A DNA stretch of 64,000 nt from Austropuccinia psidii (GCA_023105745.1 JALGQZ010000005.1:66357019-66421018), one strand, 5' to 3'. Shown: positions 11,560-25,481, counted from the stretch's first letter. Numbers and translations: made by a program. Notes: a model not told the origin generated them from the letters alone.

Positions 11560-13463
11560 TCCTTTTTTCAGGCAATTATTGGCTAGGTTTCCAATACCAT
11601 CAAATAATGGAACTTTCTTTGCTCATTATCTTTGGATGTATTGGTTTTTAAAGGCACTCTTGGTTTTCATTTCTCAATAAATGGCTTATTTGGACTCTTA
11701 ATATCCAATTTTTTCCATTTTCTGTCAATTTTGCTCCTTGTCACTATGTCTTATAGTGAATTAATGTACTCTTCTGTGGAGCATGGTTCTATGCATCTGC
11801 TTCTCAGGGCATGCTCCAGTTATCCTCCATATTTCTCAAGTATCTTTGTATGCACCATCTTTTGTGACATTTTTTGAGACAATGCATTTAGTATTTCAAC
11901 TTTTTTTTAAAAATTTTGATTTAGTACCTCCAGGCATCATTTTCCCACTTGGTGATTATTCTATTTTTCCATCAAGACTAGGTATTTTTACATTTGTTTG
12001 TCTTATTCCATAATAAAATCCTCTTGAAGATGTTTCAAATGATGAATGTAATATTGCAGTGACTAATCCATCTGGTATGGCATAGTCTTCTTGAGAAATA
12101 TCAATTGTCTTAATTAATGAAATATGGTCATATTCACCATCAACTGTCAATTTTGTATATTGGTTAAGATGAGGTTCTTCTTTCACTAATAATTGATTGT
12201 TGTCTTGATGGCTTAAGTCTTTTATGAAGGGATTTTTCAATTCCTCTTTTGGCTTAACGGGACCTCTTATGTGGGAAAATGGGGTTGATAGCTTTGGCAT
12301 ATTTAAGTTAGCCTCTTTTAATTTATCCATTTTCTTAGTGATAAGTCTTATTTCATCTTCAATTTAATATTTAATATTCATTCTTGCTTCATTGCTTTTC
12401 ACTACATGGTCTAGAAGTAATTTTTGATGTGATGAAGTGTTTCTTCAAATTTTTCAACAGAAATAGTTAATTTATTCAATTTTTCTGTCAGGTAGTCAAT
12501 GATATGGTCATAATTGATTGCCAAAGTTTTCCCTTTGATATATCTTATGTATTAATAAAATTTTTTTGTCCTTGTATTAATTTCCAAGTATTGTCAATTA
12601 AGCCTTTGGGTTTGATATTTTCAATCATAACTTTAATGTTGTCTATTTCTTTTTAATTTTTTACAACAATTTGTGTTAAAGATAAGATACTTCTGTTTAT
12701 TTCTTTTAAAGATAATAGACTATTTTCAATAAATTTTAGAGGTAATATACTATTTTTAATTTCTTTAAAAGTATTTACAAAATCAGGAGACAAAGTTATT
12801 TCTTTTGGAAATGGGGTTGAATCATTCTTTGTTCTTCTTTGTCCTTGAATTTCATCAAGTTTGTGGCCATTTTGAAGACATTGTCCATGGCATCCTTTTG
12901 GATTATTGGGATCCTGTAGCTTGGGGAATATGGTTTCCTAAAGTGCATTTTTCTTCTTATTCTTCCCTTCTTGGGGAGGTTTGCTGGCTTGTGGCTTGGT
13001 TCTTGTCTCCCACTTCTTGTGGAGCCAGTACCTCATCTTTTTGATTTGAGGTTTGGATGATAGTGGATTCCATCTATTTGAGTATTTCATTATTTCCACC
13101 TCTTTGAAGAGTTTTTTTAGAATATTCCAGGAGTTAATCACTCCTTGGTGGATTTGTGGCACCATTTCTCAATCTTTGTCTTTTTACACTGCGTAATACT
13201 GCTTTTGCTGGCTCATGTATATGTCCATTTGAGGCGGCTGAATGTGATTTGTCTCTGTTGGAACTCCTCATACTCAGTTCCAACTCTGGTTCAGAGATTT
13301 TTGGAATTTCTGGGTCTTGCCTTTGGAATATGGAACTTCCTTGTGTGGATTCTGTTCCACTGGGGATATTGTGCTTTCTGTCACCTTTTGTGGAATTGTT
13401 TCTACTTCTGAGTCCACCTCCATCTGATTGGATGGAGTATTGAGAACCTCTTTTAGTGGTCAT
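11560..13463 (-). pseudogene. gag-like region of gypsy element A
   Basis: The longest open pieces are 13,134-13,463 (Ser/Arg-rich N-terminus), 12,938-13,165 and 11,956-12,330 (124 codons, with a capsid-like GEYDHISLIKTID segment). The intervening stretches are coiled-coil-like but broken. Near 11,560-11,620 the expected CCHC zinc knuckle is recognisable only by its flanks (LANNCLKK), and the first two cysteines are gone. Upstream, at about 13,540, a GTGAGT donor follows a short ATG frame, so the gag leader may have been spliced. That last point is inference. Confidence 0.75.
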
Positions 13464-13831
13464 GTTGAAAAAATAAGAGATAAAAAGATATCAGAAAAAT
13501 GCAAAATTCTATTTATGGAAATTTAAAAGAGGTACTCACCATCAGAGTCCTGAACAGTGGGTCCTGGAAAAACTGACTTCTGTACTTTTCTCATCTTACT
13601 GACAGCTGGTGTTGGAGAGCTTTATCAAGTCTCTTCCACCAATATTTCAACAGTGGTTTGATTTTCCTATGTTGGGTTGCTGTCAAACACTAAAAAAGAT
13701 AAATAAATATAAGTATTTTTATGAAAATTGTTATTTGTGAGAAGATATTGCAGTTTAAGAATAAAGATTACATTTATATCTTTTTAAATGAGAGAAATGA
13801 GTAAAAGAATTGAACAAACAGAACAATACGA

Positions 13832-16800
13832 TTTTTTATCATTTTTTATCATTTTTTATCATTTTTTATCATTTTTTATCATTTTTTATCATTTTGTATC
13901 ATTTTGTATCATTTTTTATCATTTTTCATCATTTTCTATCAGTTTTATCATTTTTTATCATTTTTTATCATTTTGTATCATTTTTTATCATTTTTATCAT
14001 TTTTGATCATTTTTTATCATTTTTTATCATTTTTATCATTTTTATCATTTTTTATCATTTTTTATCATTTTTTATCATTTTTATCATTTTTTATCATTTT
14101 TTATCATTTTGTATCATTTTTTATCATTTTTATCATTTTTTATCATTTTGTATCATTTTTATCATTTTTTATCATTTTTTATCATTTTTTATCATTTTGT
14201 ATCATTTTTTATCATTTTTATCATTTTTTATCATTTTTTATCATTTTTATCATATTTTATCATTTTTTATCATTTTTTATCATTTTTTATCATTTTTTAT
14301 CATTTTTATCATTCTTTATCATTTTTTATCATTTTCTATCATTTTTTATCATTTTGTATCATTTTTTATCATTTTGTATCATTTTTTATAATTTTTTATC
14401 ATTTTGTATCATTTTTTATAATTTTTTATCATTTTTTATCATTTTTTATCATTTTTTATCATTTTTTATCATTTTTTATCATTTTTATCATTTTTATCAT
14501 TTTTTATCATTTTTATCATTTTTATCATTTTGTATCATTTTTTATCATTTTTTATCATTTTTTATCATTTTTTATCATTTTGTATCATTTTTTATCATTT
14601 TTATCATTTTTATCATTTTTATCATTTTTTATCATTTTTTATCATTTTTTATAATTTTTATCATTTTTTGTCATTTTTTATCATTTTGTATCATTTTTTA
14701 TCATTTTTATCATTTTTTATCATTTTTTATCATTTTTATCATATTTTATCATTTTTTATCATTTTTTATCATTTTTTATCATTTTTTATCATTTTTATCA
14801 TTCTTTATCATTTTTTATCATTTTCTATCATTTTTTATCATTTTGTATCATTTTTTATCATTTTGTATCATTTTTTATAATTTTTTATCATTTTGTATCA
14901 TTTTTTATAATTTTTTATCATTTTTTATCATTTTTTATCATTTTTTATCATTTTTTATCATTTTTTATCATTTTTATCATTTTTATCATTTTTTATCATT
15001 TTTATCATTTTTATCATTTTGTATCATTTTTTATCATTTTTTATCATTTTTTATCATTTTTTATCATTTTTTATCATTTTTTATCATTTTTTATCATTTT
15101 GTATCATTTTGTATCATTTTTTATCATTTTTTTATCATTTTTTATCATTTTCTATCAGTTTTATCATTTTTTATCATTTTGTATCATTTTTTATCATTTT
15201 TATCATTTTTATCATTTTTTATCATTTTTATCATTTTTTATAATTTTTATCATTTTTTATCATTTTTTATCATTTTTTATCATTTTTTATCATTTTTATC
15301 ATTTTTATCATTTTTTATCATTTTTATCATTTTTATCATTTTGTATCATTTTGTATCATTTTTTATCATTTTTTATCATTTTTTATCATTTTTTATCATT
15401 TTGTATGATTTTGTATCATTTTTTATCATTTTTTTATCATTTTTTATCATTTTCTATCAGTTTTATCATTTTTTATCATTTTGTATCATTTTTTATCATT
15501 TTTATCATTTTTATCATTTTTTATCATTTTTATCATTTTTATCATTTTTTATCATTTTTTATCATTTTTTATCATTTTTTATCATTTTTTATCATTTTTT
15601 TATCATTTTGTATCATTTTTTATCATTTTTTATCATTTTTTATCATTTTTATCATTTTTATCATTTTTTATCATTTTTTATCATTTTTATCATTTTTTAT
15701 CATTTTTTATCATTTTGTATCATTTTTATCATTTTTTATCATTTTTATCATTTTTTATCATTTTTTATCATTTTTTATCATTTTTTATCATTTTTTATCA
15801 TTTTTTATCATTTTTTATCATTTTTTATCATTCTTTATCATTTTTTATCATTTTTTATCATTTTTATCATTTTTTATCATTTTTTATCATTTTTTATCAT
15901 TTTTTATCATTTTTTATCATTTTTTATCATTTTTTTATCATTTTGTATCATTTTTTATCATTTTTTATCATTTTATATCATTTTTTATCATTTTTTATCA
16001 TTTTTTATCATTTTTTATCATTTTTATCAATTTTTATCATTTTTATCATTTTTTATCATTTTTTATCATTTTTTATCATTTTTTATCATTTTTTATCATT
16101 TTGTATCATTTTTTATCATTTTTATCATTTTTATCATTTTTTATCATTTTTTATCATTTTTTATCATTTTTTATCATTCTTTATCATTTTTTATCATTTT
16201 TATCATTTTTTATCATTTTTTATCATTTTGTATCATTTTTTATCATTTTTATCATTTTTTATCATTTTTATCATCTTTTATCATTTTTTATCATTTTTTA
16301 TCATTTTTTATCATTTTTATCATTTTTTATCATTTTTTATCATTTTTTATCATTTTTTATCATTTTTTATCATTTTTTATCATTTTTATCATTTTTTATC
16401 ATTTTTTATCATTTTTATCATTTTTTATCATTTTTTATCATTTTGTACCATTTTTTATCATTTTGTATCATTTTTTATCATTTTGTATCATTTTTTATAA
16501 TTTTTTATCATTTTGTATCATTTTTTATAATTTTTTATCATTTTTTATCATTTTTATCATTTTTATCATTTTTTATCATTTTTATCATTTTTATCATTTT
16601 GTATCATTTTTTATCATTTTTTATCATTTTTTATCATTTTTTATCATTCTTTATCATTTTTTATCATTTTTATCATTTTTTATCATTTTTTATCATTTTG
16701 TATCATTTTTTATCATTTTTATCATTTTTTATCATTTTTTATCATTTTTATCATTTTTTATCATTTTTTATTATTTTTTATCATTTTTTTCATTTTTTAT

Positions 16801-19118
16801 CATTTTTATCATTTTTTATCATTTTGTATCATTTTTTATCATTTTTATCATTTTTTATCATTTTTATCATTTTTTATCATTTTTTATCATTTTCTATCAT
16901 TTTTTATCATTTTGTATCATTTTTTATCATTTTGTATCATTTTTTATAATTTTTTATCATTTTGTATCATTTTTTATAATTTTTTATCATTTTTTATCAT
17001 TTTTTATCATTTTTTATCATTTTTATCATTTTTATCATTTTTTATCATTTTTATCATTTTTATCATTTTGTATCATTTTTTATCATTTTTTATCATTTTT
17101 TATCATTTTTTATCATTTTTTATCATTTTTTATCATTTTTTATCATTTTGTATCATTTTGTATCATTTTGTATCATTTTTTTATCATTTTTTATCATTTT
17201 CTATCAGTTTTATCATTTTTTATCATTTTGTATCATTTTTTATCATTTTTATCATTTTTATCATTTTTTATCATTTTTATCATTTTTATCATTTTTTATC
17301 ATTTTTTATCATTTTTTATCATTTTTTATCATTTTTTATCATTTTTTATCATTTTTTATCATTCTTTATCATTTTTTATCATTTTTATCATTTTTTATCA
17401 TTTTTTATCATTTTGTATCATTTTTTATCATTTTTATCATTTTTTATCATTTTTTATCATTTTTTATCATTTTTATCATTTTTTATCATTTTTATCATTT
17501 TTTATCATTTTTATCATTTTTTATCATTTTTTATCATTTTTTATCATTTTTTATCATTTTTTATCATTTTTTATCATTTTTTATCATTTTTTATCATTTT
17601 TTATCATTTTTTATCATTTTGTATCATTTTTTTATCATCTTGTATCATTTTTTATAATTTTTTATCATTTTGTATCATTTTTTATAATTTTTTATCATTT
17701 TTTATCATTTTTTATCATTTTTATCATTTTTTATCATTTTTATCATTTTTATCATTTTGTATCATTTTGTATCATTTTTTATCATTTTTATCATTTTTTA
17801 TCATTTTTATCATTTTTTATCATTTTTTATCATTTTTTATCATTTTTTATCATTTTTTATCATTTTTTATCATTTTTATCATTTTTATCATTTTTTATCA
17901 TTCTTTATCATTTTTTATAATTTTTATCATTTTTTGTCATTTTTTATCATTTTGTATCATTTTTTATCATTTTTATCATTTTTTATCATGTTTTATCATT
18001 TTTATCATTTTTTATCATTTTTTATCATTTTTATCATTTTTTATCATTTTTTATCATTTTTTATCATTTTTATCATTTTTTATCATTTTTATCATTTTTA
18101 TCATTTTTATCATTTTTTATCATTTTGTATCATTTTTTATCATTTTGTATCATTTTTTATCATCTTGTATCATTTTTTATAATTTTTTATCATTTTGTAT
18201 CATTTTTTATAATTTTTTATCATTTTTTATCATTTTTATCATTTTATCATTTTTATCATTTTTATCATTTTTATCATTTTTATCATTTTGTATCATTTTG
18301 TATCATTTTTTATCATTTTTTATCATTTTATCATTTTTATCATTTTTATCATTTTTTATCATTTTTTATCATTTTTTATCATTTTTTATCATTTTTTATC
18401 ATTTTTATCATTTTTTATCATTTTTTATCATTTTTTATCATTTTTTATCATTTTTTATCATTTTTATCATTTTTATCATTTTTTATCATTCTTTATCATT
18501 TTTTATAATTTTTATCATTTTTGTCATTTTTTATCATTTTGTATCATTTTTATCATTTTTATCATTTTTTATCATTTTTATCATTTTATCATTTTTTATC
18601 ATTTTTTATCATTTTTATCATTTTTTATCATTTTTTATCATTTTTTATCATTTTTTATCATTTTTTATCATTTTTATCATTTTATCATTTTTATCATTTT
18701 TTATCATTTTTATCATTTTTTATCATTTTTATCATTTTTTATCATTTTTTATCATTTTTTATCATTTTTTATCATTTTTTATCATTTTTATCATTTTTTA
18801 TCATTTTTTATCATTTTTATCATTTTTATCATTTTTTATCATTTTTTATCATTTTTTATCATTTTTTATCATTTTTTATCATTTTTTATCATTTTTATCA
18901 TTTTTTATCATTTTTTATCATTTTTTATCATTTTTTATCATTTTTTATCATTTTTTATCATTTTTATCATTTTTTATCATTTTTTATCATTTTTTATCAT
19001 TTTTTATCATTTTTTATATCATTTTTTATCATTTTTTATCATTTTTTATCATTTTTTTATCATTTTTTATCATTTTGTATCATTTTTTATCATTTTTTAT
19101 CATTTTTTATCATTTTTA
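13832..19118 (+). repeat. TTTTTTATCA minisatellite with higher-order structure
   Basis: About 5.3 kb of head-to-tail 9-10 bp units, chiefly TTTTTTATCA and TTTTTATCA, with variants TTTTGTATCA and TTTTTTATAA. Variant strings recur in blocks. A paired TATAA block appears near 14,390, 14,880, 16,500, 16,970, 17,655 and 18,180. A TTTCTATCAGTTTTATC marker appears near 13,940, 15,150, 15,455 and 17,200. This implies higher-order duplication. The array runs into an N gap, so its true length is unknown. Frames open through it encode only Phe/Ile/Tyr/His strings because the unit has no stop on this strand. Confidence 0.97.
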
Positions 19119-19618
19119 NNNNNNNNNNNNNNNNNNNNNNNNNNNNNNNNNNNNNNNNNNNNNNNNNNNNNNNNNNNNNNNNNNNNNNNNNNNNNNNNNN
19201 NNNNNNNNNNNNNNNNNNNNNNNNNNNNNNNNNNNNNNNNNNNNNNNNNNNNNNNNNNNNNNNNNNNNNNNNNNNNNNNNNNNNNNNNNNNNNNNNNNNN
19301 NNNNNNNNNNNNNNNNNNNNNNNNNNNNNNNNNNNNNNNNNNNNNNNNNNNNNNNNNNNNNNNNNNNNNNNNNNNNNNNNNNNNNNNNNNNNNNNNNNNN
19401 NNNNNNNNNNNNNNNNNNNNNNNNNNNNNNNNNNNNNNNNNNNNNNNNNNNNNNNNNNNNNNNNNNNNNNNNNNNNNNNNNNNNNNNNNNNNNNNNNNNN
19501 NNNNNNNNNNNNNNNNNNNNNNNNNNNNNNNNNNNNNNNNNNNNNNNNNNNNNNNNNNNNNNNNNNNNNNNNNNNNNNNNNNNNNNNNNNNNNNNNNNNN
19601 NNNNNNNNNNNNNNNNNN
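19119..19618. other. Assembly gap (500 N)
   Basis: Exactly 500 N follow the minisatellite without a unique right edge of the array. The round number suggests a placeholder. Confidence 0.99.
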
Positions 19619-21030
19619 TATTGACCCTTAAATTATATCGGGAATAACTGTCTTCAGTTCTTTGAATTTGAGATGATTATAGTTATTGATTACTGAATAT
19701 TTCCTCGCAAACAATTGAAATAAATTTTTTTTGTAGTAAACTCCCTTTTTTAGGTAAATAGGTTTTGAATAGTGTTGTGGATCCCCTTTGATTGTTTATA
19801 AACTATAATATATTCTGATGATTGGTATTTTGGGAGGAGTATTTTCAAACAGAAGAGCAAGTTGTTAATGGTCATATATACTGATATTTAAAATTATCTA
19901 TATCTCATCATATTATAGAAGAATATCATGGAAAGACTGAATTAGAAAGCTCTTATATGAGATAAAAAATGAAAAAAATGACTGAGAACTTGCTTCAGAA
20001 ACTAAGATAGAGCTTTCATATCTAGAAATATTTAAATCTGTAAGGAATTTAGTTTTAAAAATAAAGAGAATTTAAAGAGTTGGAGTATAGTAAGTAATAA
20101 TAATCCTTCCCATTCTTGATAGAATTTGACTTTTAAAAAGTGATTTATGATCTATTTTTATGGGTAATAAATAACATGGTAATTGAATCATGAGTCATTT
20201 GAGCTTAACTAAGAGGTTAAGAATTCTAATCAAGTTGATAAGGAGATTAAATATGGTATTTTACCATCAAATTTTCCAGTTAATAAGATAATCAAATGAA
20301 AATGCCCTGTGATAGTTAAATTAGAGCTCAACCAATCAGAAACAGTATAAAAAGCTGTAATTTGGGGGTTTTATCTCAGAAAAGTTTCATTTGAGAAATT
20401 ATAAGTATAATGAAGCAGGAGTTCAAGTGATTTTATTAATAGCTAAAAGGGAGGAAAGAGTTAAAGAAGGAAAGAAAGGTATTGTTCCTATTTTTTTCAA
20501 AAGCTAATATCAATAATTATAGTTCCTGAGAGTGAAAAGGTCAATATAATGAATATATAAAAATAAAAACCCACTTCAATTCAACCACAATGAAGACAAT
20601 TACACTATGATATTTCAGAAACAAGATTCAAGATAATACTCTCAGTAGATAGAAAGAAGTAGGGAAATCCAAATATGAATTTAATTTATACTCAAAATTG
20701 CATATATAAAAGTGGTTTAAGAGTCATCAGGTACATAGTTATTGCACATAAAGAAATTATAAAAAAAAACCAAATGGAAGAAATTATTTTTGAGGTTTTT
20801 AAAGGAAAATTACATTATCTTAGAAGAACTTGATATTTGAACCTAGAAAGTAGAACCTAATCATATCCTTCTCAGCTTTTCTTGATATATAAATTCAAAA
20901 ATAAATTTTGTCTACTTCTAATTAATGAAATATTTCCTATCATTTTAATATAATAATTGAATATACTTCATCAATTGCTTAGTGTATTAATTTGGAGGGT
21001 TTACTATAGGAACACCTAGAATAAAGGAGT
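19619..21030. other. AT-rich DNA, no recognisable gene
   Basis: No coding motif was found on either strand. The only regulatory-looking feature is the CCAAT/TATA pair at 20,332-20,353. Confidence 0.5.
20332..20353 (+). promoter_or_regulatory. CCAAT plus TATAAAAA promoter-like pair
   Basis: CCAAT at 20,332-20,336 is followed 9 bp later by TATAAAAA at 20,346-20,353. The motifs are exact, but the spacing is shorter than in typical promoters and no gene follows. It could be an LTR promoter or chance in AT-rich DNA. Confidence 0.3.
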
Positions 21031-21880
21031 TCTAACAATGAATTTCGGGATAATTTTCTGTGTGCAATAAATGAGGAAGTAGCTTTTGAAAATTTCTCGT
21101 GTGCTAGAATAATCTAGACTTCCCCTCCTAATAATTCTGAATTATCTTGAATTTAGATTTGAAATATTTTTTTTGATGGTGGTTGAGTCAGAAAATTCTA
21201 TTCAACAGACTTTTATAAGAATTTGTTTTATCTTCAAGTATGGTTCAATAAAGCCTTGAAACAAAAGAATAGTACGAAAATTAGAAACCTAGGTTAATTT
21301 AACCAAAAAATCCTTCAAATAAAATTTTTGTTTGATAAATAGCACTAAAAGTGGATAATAGATGATAACTAATATAATATGGGATAACAATATGGATGAA
21401 TATTTTTTGGGGTTTTTATAGTTCTTTTATGAATGGGATAATACTTGATTATTATAGCTGTTAAAATAATTATGGGTTATGGATGAGGATTTAATATATA
21501 ACACAATATTAATATCAGACTTATATATTTAGCTCTGATTAGTACTTAATAGCTGTAATTTTTAATTATAATAGTAAATTTTTAATGGCATAACACTATA
21601 ATATTTTATTAAGGTGTTTGAATTTATTTAATTGATAATGAAAGTATGATTGTTTTTATGATAAGAATATTTATTTACGGAATTGTAGAAATAGAATATT
21701 GGTTTACCCTTTGTTAACCACAATCAATTAAAAGACTACTTAGAGGTTACTACTGATCTTGGCTACTGAGTCATGCTATAAAAGTGGCTTCTTAATTATT
21801 TTCTTCTACAATGGGAACTATTTTGAGAACCTATTGTTCAAGAAAAATATTGATAAGTTGTATTTCTGCTTTTGAACCTC
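21030..21880 (+). repeat. LTR-Y copy 1
   Basis: About 850 bp aligns by eye, in the same orientation, with 43,172-44,057. Shared landmarks are GCTAGAATAATCTAGACTTCC (21,101 / 43,295), TCTATTCAACAGACTTT (about 21,197 / 43,397) and TTGTTAACCACAATCAATTA (21,712 / 43,903). The left edge matches the TG-start of copy 2 only loosely. No coding sequence is visible, which suits an LTR or a non-coding terminal repeat. Confidence 0.65.
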
Positions 21881-22855
<975 letters not shown>

Positions 22856-23209
22856 TTATACTAAGAATGAGAGATATTTTCCCTCCATTGAATAAAATAA
22901 TCTTCAAATTTTTTTCTTGTTAATTGATAAGTTAAGTCTAAATAGAACTAGTGCTTGATTTTCTTTGATTAATTAATTATTCTTTTGAGTTATCTAAATT
23001 TGGAAATTTGCATGGAGATGTTTTATTTATAAGTTGTTGAGTACCTCATTCCTCCCAAAACTGAACATCATAAGAAGTGATGATAAGAAAAAAGTACCTC
23101 CCCTTATTTTTGTTTTGAAGTTTTTGTTTTAAATGATTATTATTTTTATGATGTTAATATTGAGATTTTACTTCTTTATTTCTGGGTTTCTTGGATTTTT
23201 GATGAAGTT

Positions 23210-23520
23210 TATTGTCATGCTCAGGACAACGTCCTGATTTCTTTGGTTGATAATAAGGAAGTTTTTTCTAATAATTATTGAAAAAATATTTAGACACTTT
23301 AAGGTCATTTCTAGGACCCATTCTTAAAGTCCAGAGAAGAGTTCAATAATAATTTTTTTTGATTAATAATGAGGAAGCTTCAAGGTAATACTCAGGACCA
23401 TATATTGAGTTCTTGAGTTATTTTATGTGATTCTCGATCAAAAAAAATATTCATACAATTTAAGGTCTTGTAAAGGACCTCTTTTTTAGTCCCGAGGTTT
23501 TAATATTTTGTTGAGAATAT
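23210..23520 (+). repeat. Degenerate tandem repeat, about 80-bp period
   Basis: AAGGT-led units begin at 23,301, 23,382 and 23,462, spacings of 81 and 80 bp. Each carries an AGGACC or AGGACCC core and an AGTCC/AG-type end. A more diverged unit with TCAGGAC lies about 90 bp upstream near 23,213. Units are only partly identical, so the duplication is old. Confidence 0.6.
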
Positions 23521-24033
23521 TGGACCAATTTGGTTAATTTTAGCTATTTTTGATTGCAATTTGATAATTTTGAGCCCCATAGGTACCTCCCAGTAGGATT
23601 AATACACATGTAATCCTATTCATGACAAATTTGAATAAAATTTTTATTATGGTTATCAAATTTCTGGGCGCCCCCTATCCATGCAGTATTCAAAGCTCAA
23701 ATCTCATTTTTTAAGGAAGGCTATAATTATTTATTTTAATTATGATTCGAAATATAGATAGATAATGATAATGAAATCTTATTGAATGATGAATGATATA
23801 AATATAAAATGAATTATTCATATTAATTTGATTAATTATAGAACTTATTTAGCTATAATAATTACTTTTTTATTTAATCGTATTTGAAAAAATATAAGTA
23901 AATAAATAGTCATATATATGTAAAGTTTTGAATATATAATATTGAGCTTTATAAAATTTGAAATTTTAATTAATTTTCCTTTTGCTTTAATTTTATTTTG
24001 TTTCATATGGAACCTATTTAATGGCTTTAGACG

Positions 24034-24067
24034 AACAGTACAGCCACACTCTGTGTGGAATACTGTT
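24034..24067 (+). other. Hairpin-forming inverted repeat
   Basis: AACAGTA (24,034-24,040) pairs with TACTGTT (24,061-24,067). Inside these, CCACAC (24,044-24,049) pairs with GTGTGG (24,053-24,058) around a 3-base loop. The hairpin is GC-richer than its surroundings. No gene context explains it. Confidence 0.6.
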
Positions 24068-24796
24068 TTTCTCAAAGACCGTTGCAGGTTGCTTGCTTCT
24101 ATCCCCTGTATCAGAATATATTTCTATTTTTTATTTATTATTTTCTTTCAAAATTTGTTTTTTATTAAAGAAACCATTTTTCTACTTTTAGATAACTAAG
24201 AAAACAATACTATAGCTTATTCCAATTGATTTTTGGTGGCTTGGCTTCTTATGGTAAATTTATTCCTGTCACCATTGTCATCTTTCTTTTACTATTATTA
24301 TTATTTTTTCCTAAGTTGAGCTAATTTTTCTTTTTGATTTAAGTTAATAAAGTTGTGTATTGTGGATTCACTATTTGCTGGTAAGCTTTGTTTTCTTTGT
24401 TATTGTTATCTATTTTTATAGTTTTCCTTTAATTGCTAATTGATATGTACATTTTTTTGTTTCTTCAACTTCTTATCTTCTTCTTTACTTGTCGCATAGA
24501 CAATGGGAATTAATTATATCCCTTTTCTCTATTTATTAATCCATCCATTTTGGAAATGATAATGAAAATGTTTTCTTAGATAAAATTTCACTTAGGTCCC
24601 TTATATTCACCAGGTGGCTACTGTGGTATTTGCTAGCTGAAGAGCTTTCTCTCTGTTTTCTTTCATGATTATTATTATTCATTTTATGGGTCTTTTATTA
24701 TAAATAGACTCCTTTTCTCCACTATTATTCATTATCCTCTCATCTCCCCCTTTTTTCAACATATTATCAAAATATTCTTTTAAAGAATTATTTTCT

Positions 24797-25168
24797 ATGT
24801 CTTTTTTGTTAGAGATTAAGACCCATAATTATGATTCACAAAATGTGGTTGTAAAATTTTTTAATTTGAATATTCGGCTTTCTATCCCTTCCTTGTCTTG
24901 TCCTTCTTTGAATATTTATACTATTCCCTTTTTCATCAAGGAACCATTAGATCTCAGTGCCAATGGTTTATTCTCTAATATGGAAGAAATGAAAGAAAAT
25001 ACTACCAATGTAGCGACTACTGATACTTATTCTCCTACCAATACAAATTACAACAAAGTAGATACCCTGACTGATGTGCACAATACTCCTCCTAGCTTTA
25101 ATTTTTCTGATAGTACCAACACCTTGACAAAAATTAATACACTGTCTATTCCACCAACCGTCAAATAA
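24797..25168 (+). CDS. Hypothetical Asn/Thr/Ser-rich reading frame
   Basis: A 123-codon ATG frame, less repetitive and less AT-saturated than most of its surroundings. Residues 1-55 are hydrophobic to mixed. Residues 60-120 are rich in Asn, Thr, Ser and Asp. After the TAA at about 25,166 the same frame stays open to a second stop at 25,279, so it may once have been longer. I do not recognise a domain. It could be a broken gene or retroelement fragment, or a chance frame. It lies about 450 bp left of the MULE terminus and is not part of that element. Confidence 0.25.
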   Translation: MSFLLEIKTHNYDSQNVVVKFFNLNIRLSIPSLSCPSLNIYTIPFFIKEPLDLSANGLFSNMEEMKENTTNVATTDTYSPTNTNYNKVDTLTDVHNTPPSFNFSDSTNTLTKINTLSIPPTVK

Positions 25169-25462
25169 GCAGCTAATAATATGTTAACTACCTCACCAAA
25201 TTCACCAGAAGCTCAAAAATTGGTATTGACTGAAAATGCTCTGAAGCTTGAGCTCAGTGATGTGTTTTACAACTTCACTTAATCTGTTTCTGACTTAGGT
25301 TTCTCAATGAACATCCTCCCCTCTGCTATGATACATTGGTGGTGTCTATAAAGCTTAGTGCAACTCAAAACCTCTTCCATTTCAATAATCTCAAAGAATA
25401 AGCACTCTTCACTTCTCCTAATCACTTAAATTAATTTTTTATAATAATTACTTAATGTATGT

Positions 25463-25481
25463 TATATATATATATATATAT
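25463..25481 (+). repeat. (TA)n microsatellite
   Basis: A short TA run. A second similar run lies at about 25,592-25,608, immediately left of the MULE target site. Confidence 0.9.

Larger units (their letters stand above)
7775..13463 (-). mobile_element. Decayed Ty3/gypsy retrotransposon, element A
   Basis: Read on the minus strand, the segments appear in canonical Ty3/gypsy order: gag with capsid-like sequence, a broken zinc knuckle, an aspartic protease site, reverse transcriptase, RNase H, integrase, GPY/F domain and chromodomain. Frames are interrupted by many stops and shifts, so the element cannot be autonomous. The protein segments closely resemble a family I remember from myrtle rust, which is the main basis for the organism guess. 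The 5' side abuts the large TTTTTTATCA minisatellite, and no 5' LTR was recognised there. Confidence 0.9.

Noticed and set aside
11300..12013. Plus-strand frames of 62-81 codons across gypsy A gag/protease
   Set aside because: Hydrophobic antisense readings of the minus-strand element.
13904..17920. A 1,338-codon open frame and many overlapping long frames on the + strand
   Set aside because: They are products of a 9-10 bp repeat without stops on that strand. The protein is only Phe/Ile/Tyr/His/Leu/Ser strings and all three frames are open.
13832..19118. CRISPR-like array
   Set aside because: There are no unique spacers. Units are contiguous low-complexity repeats in a eukaryotic genome.
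16912..19647. Frames running through the 500-N gap
   Set aside because: They are extended through unknown bases and repeats.
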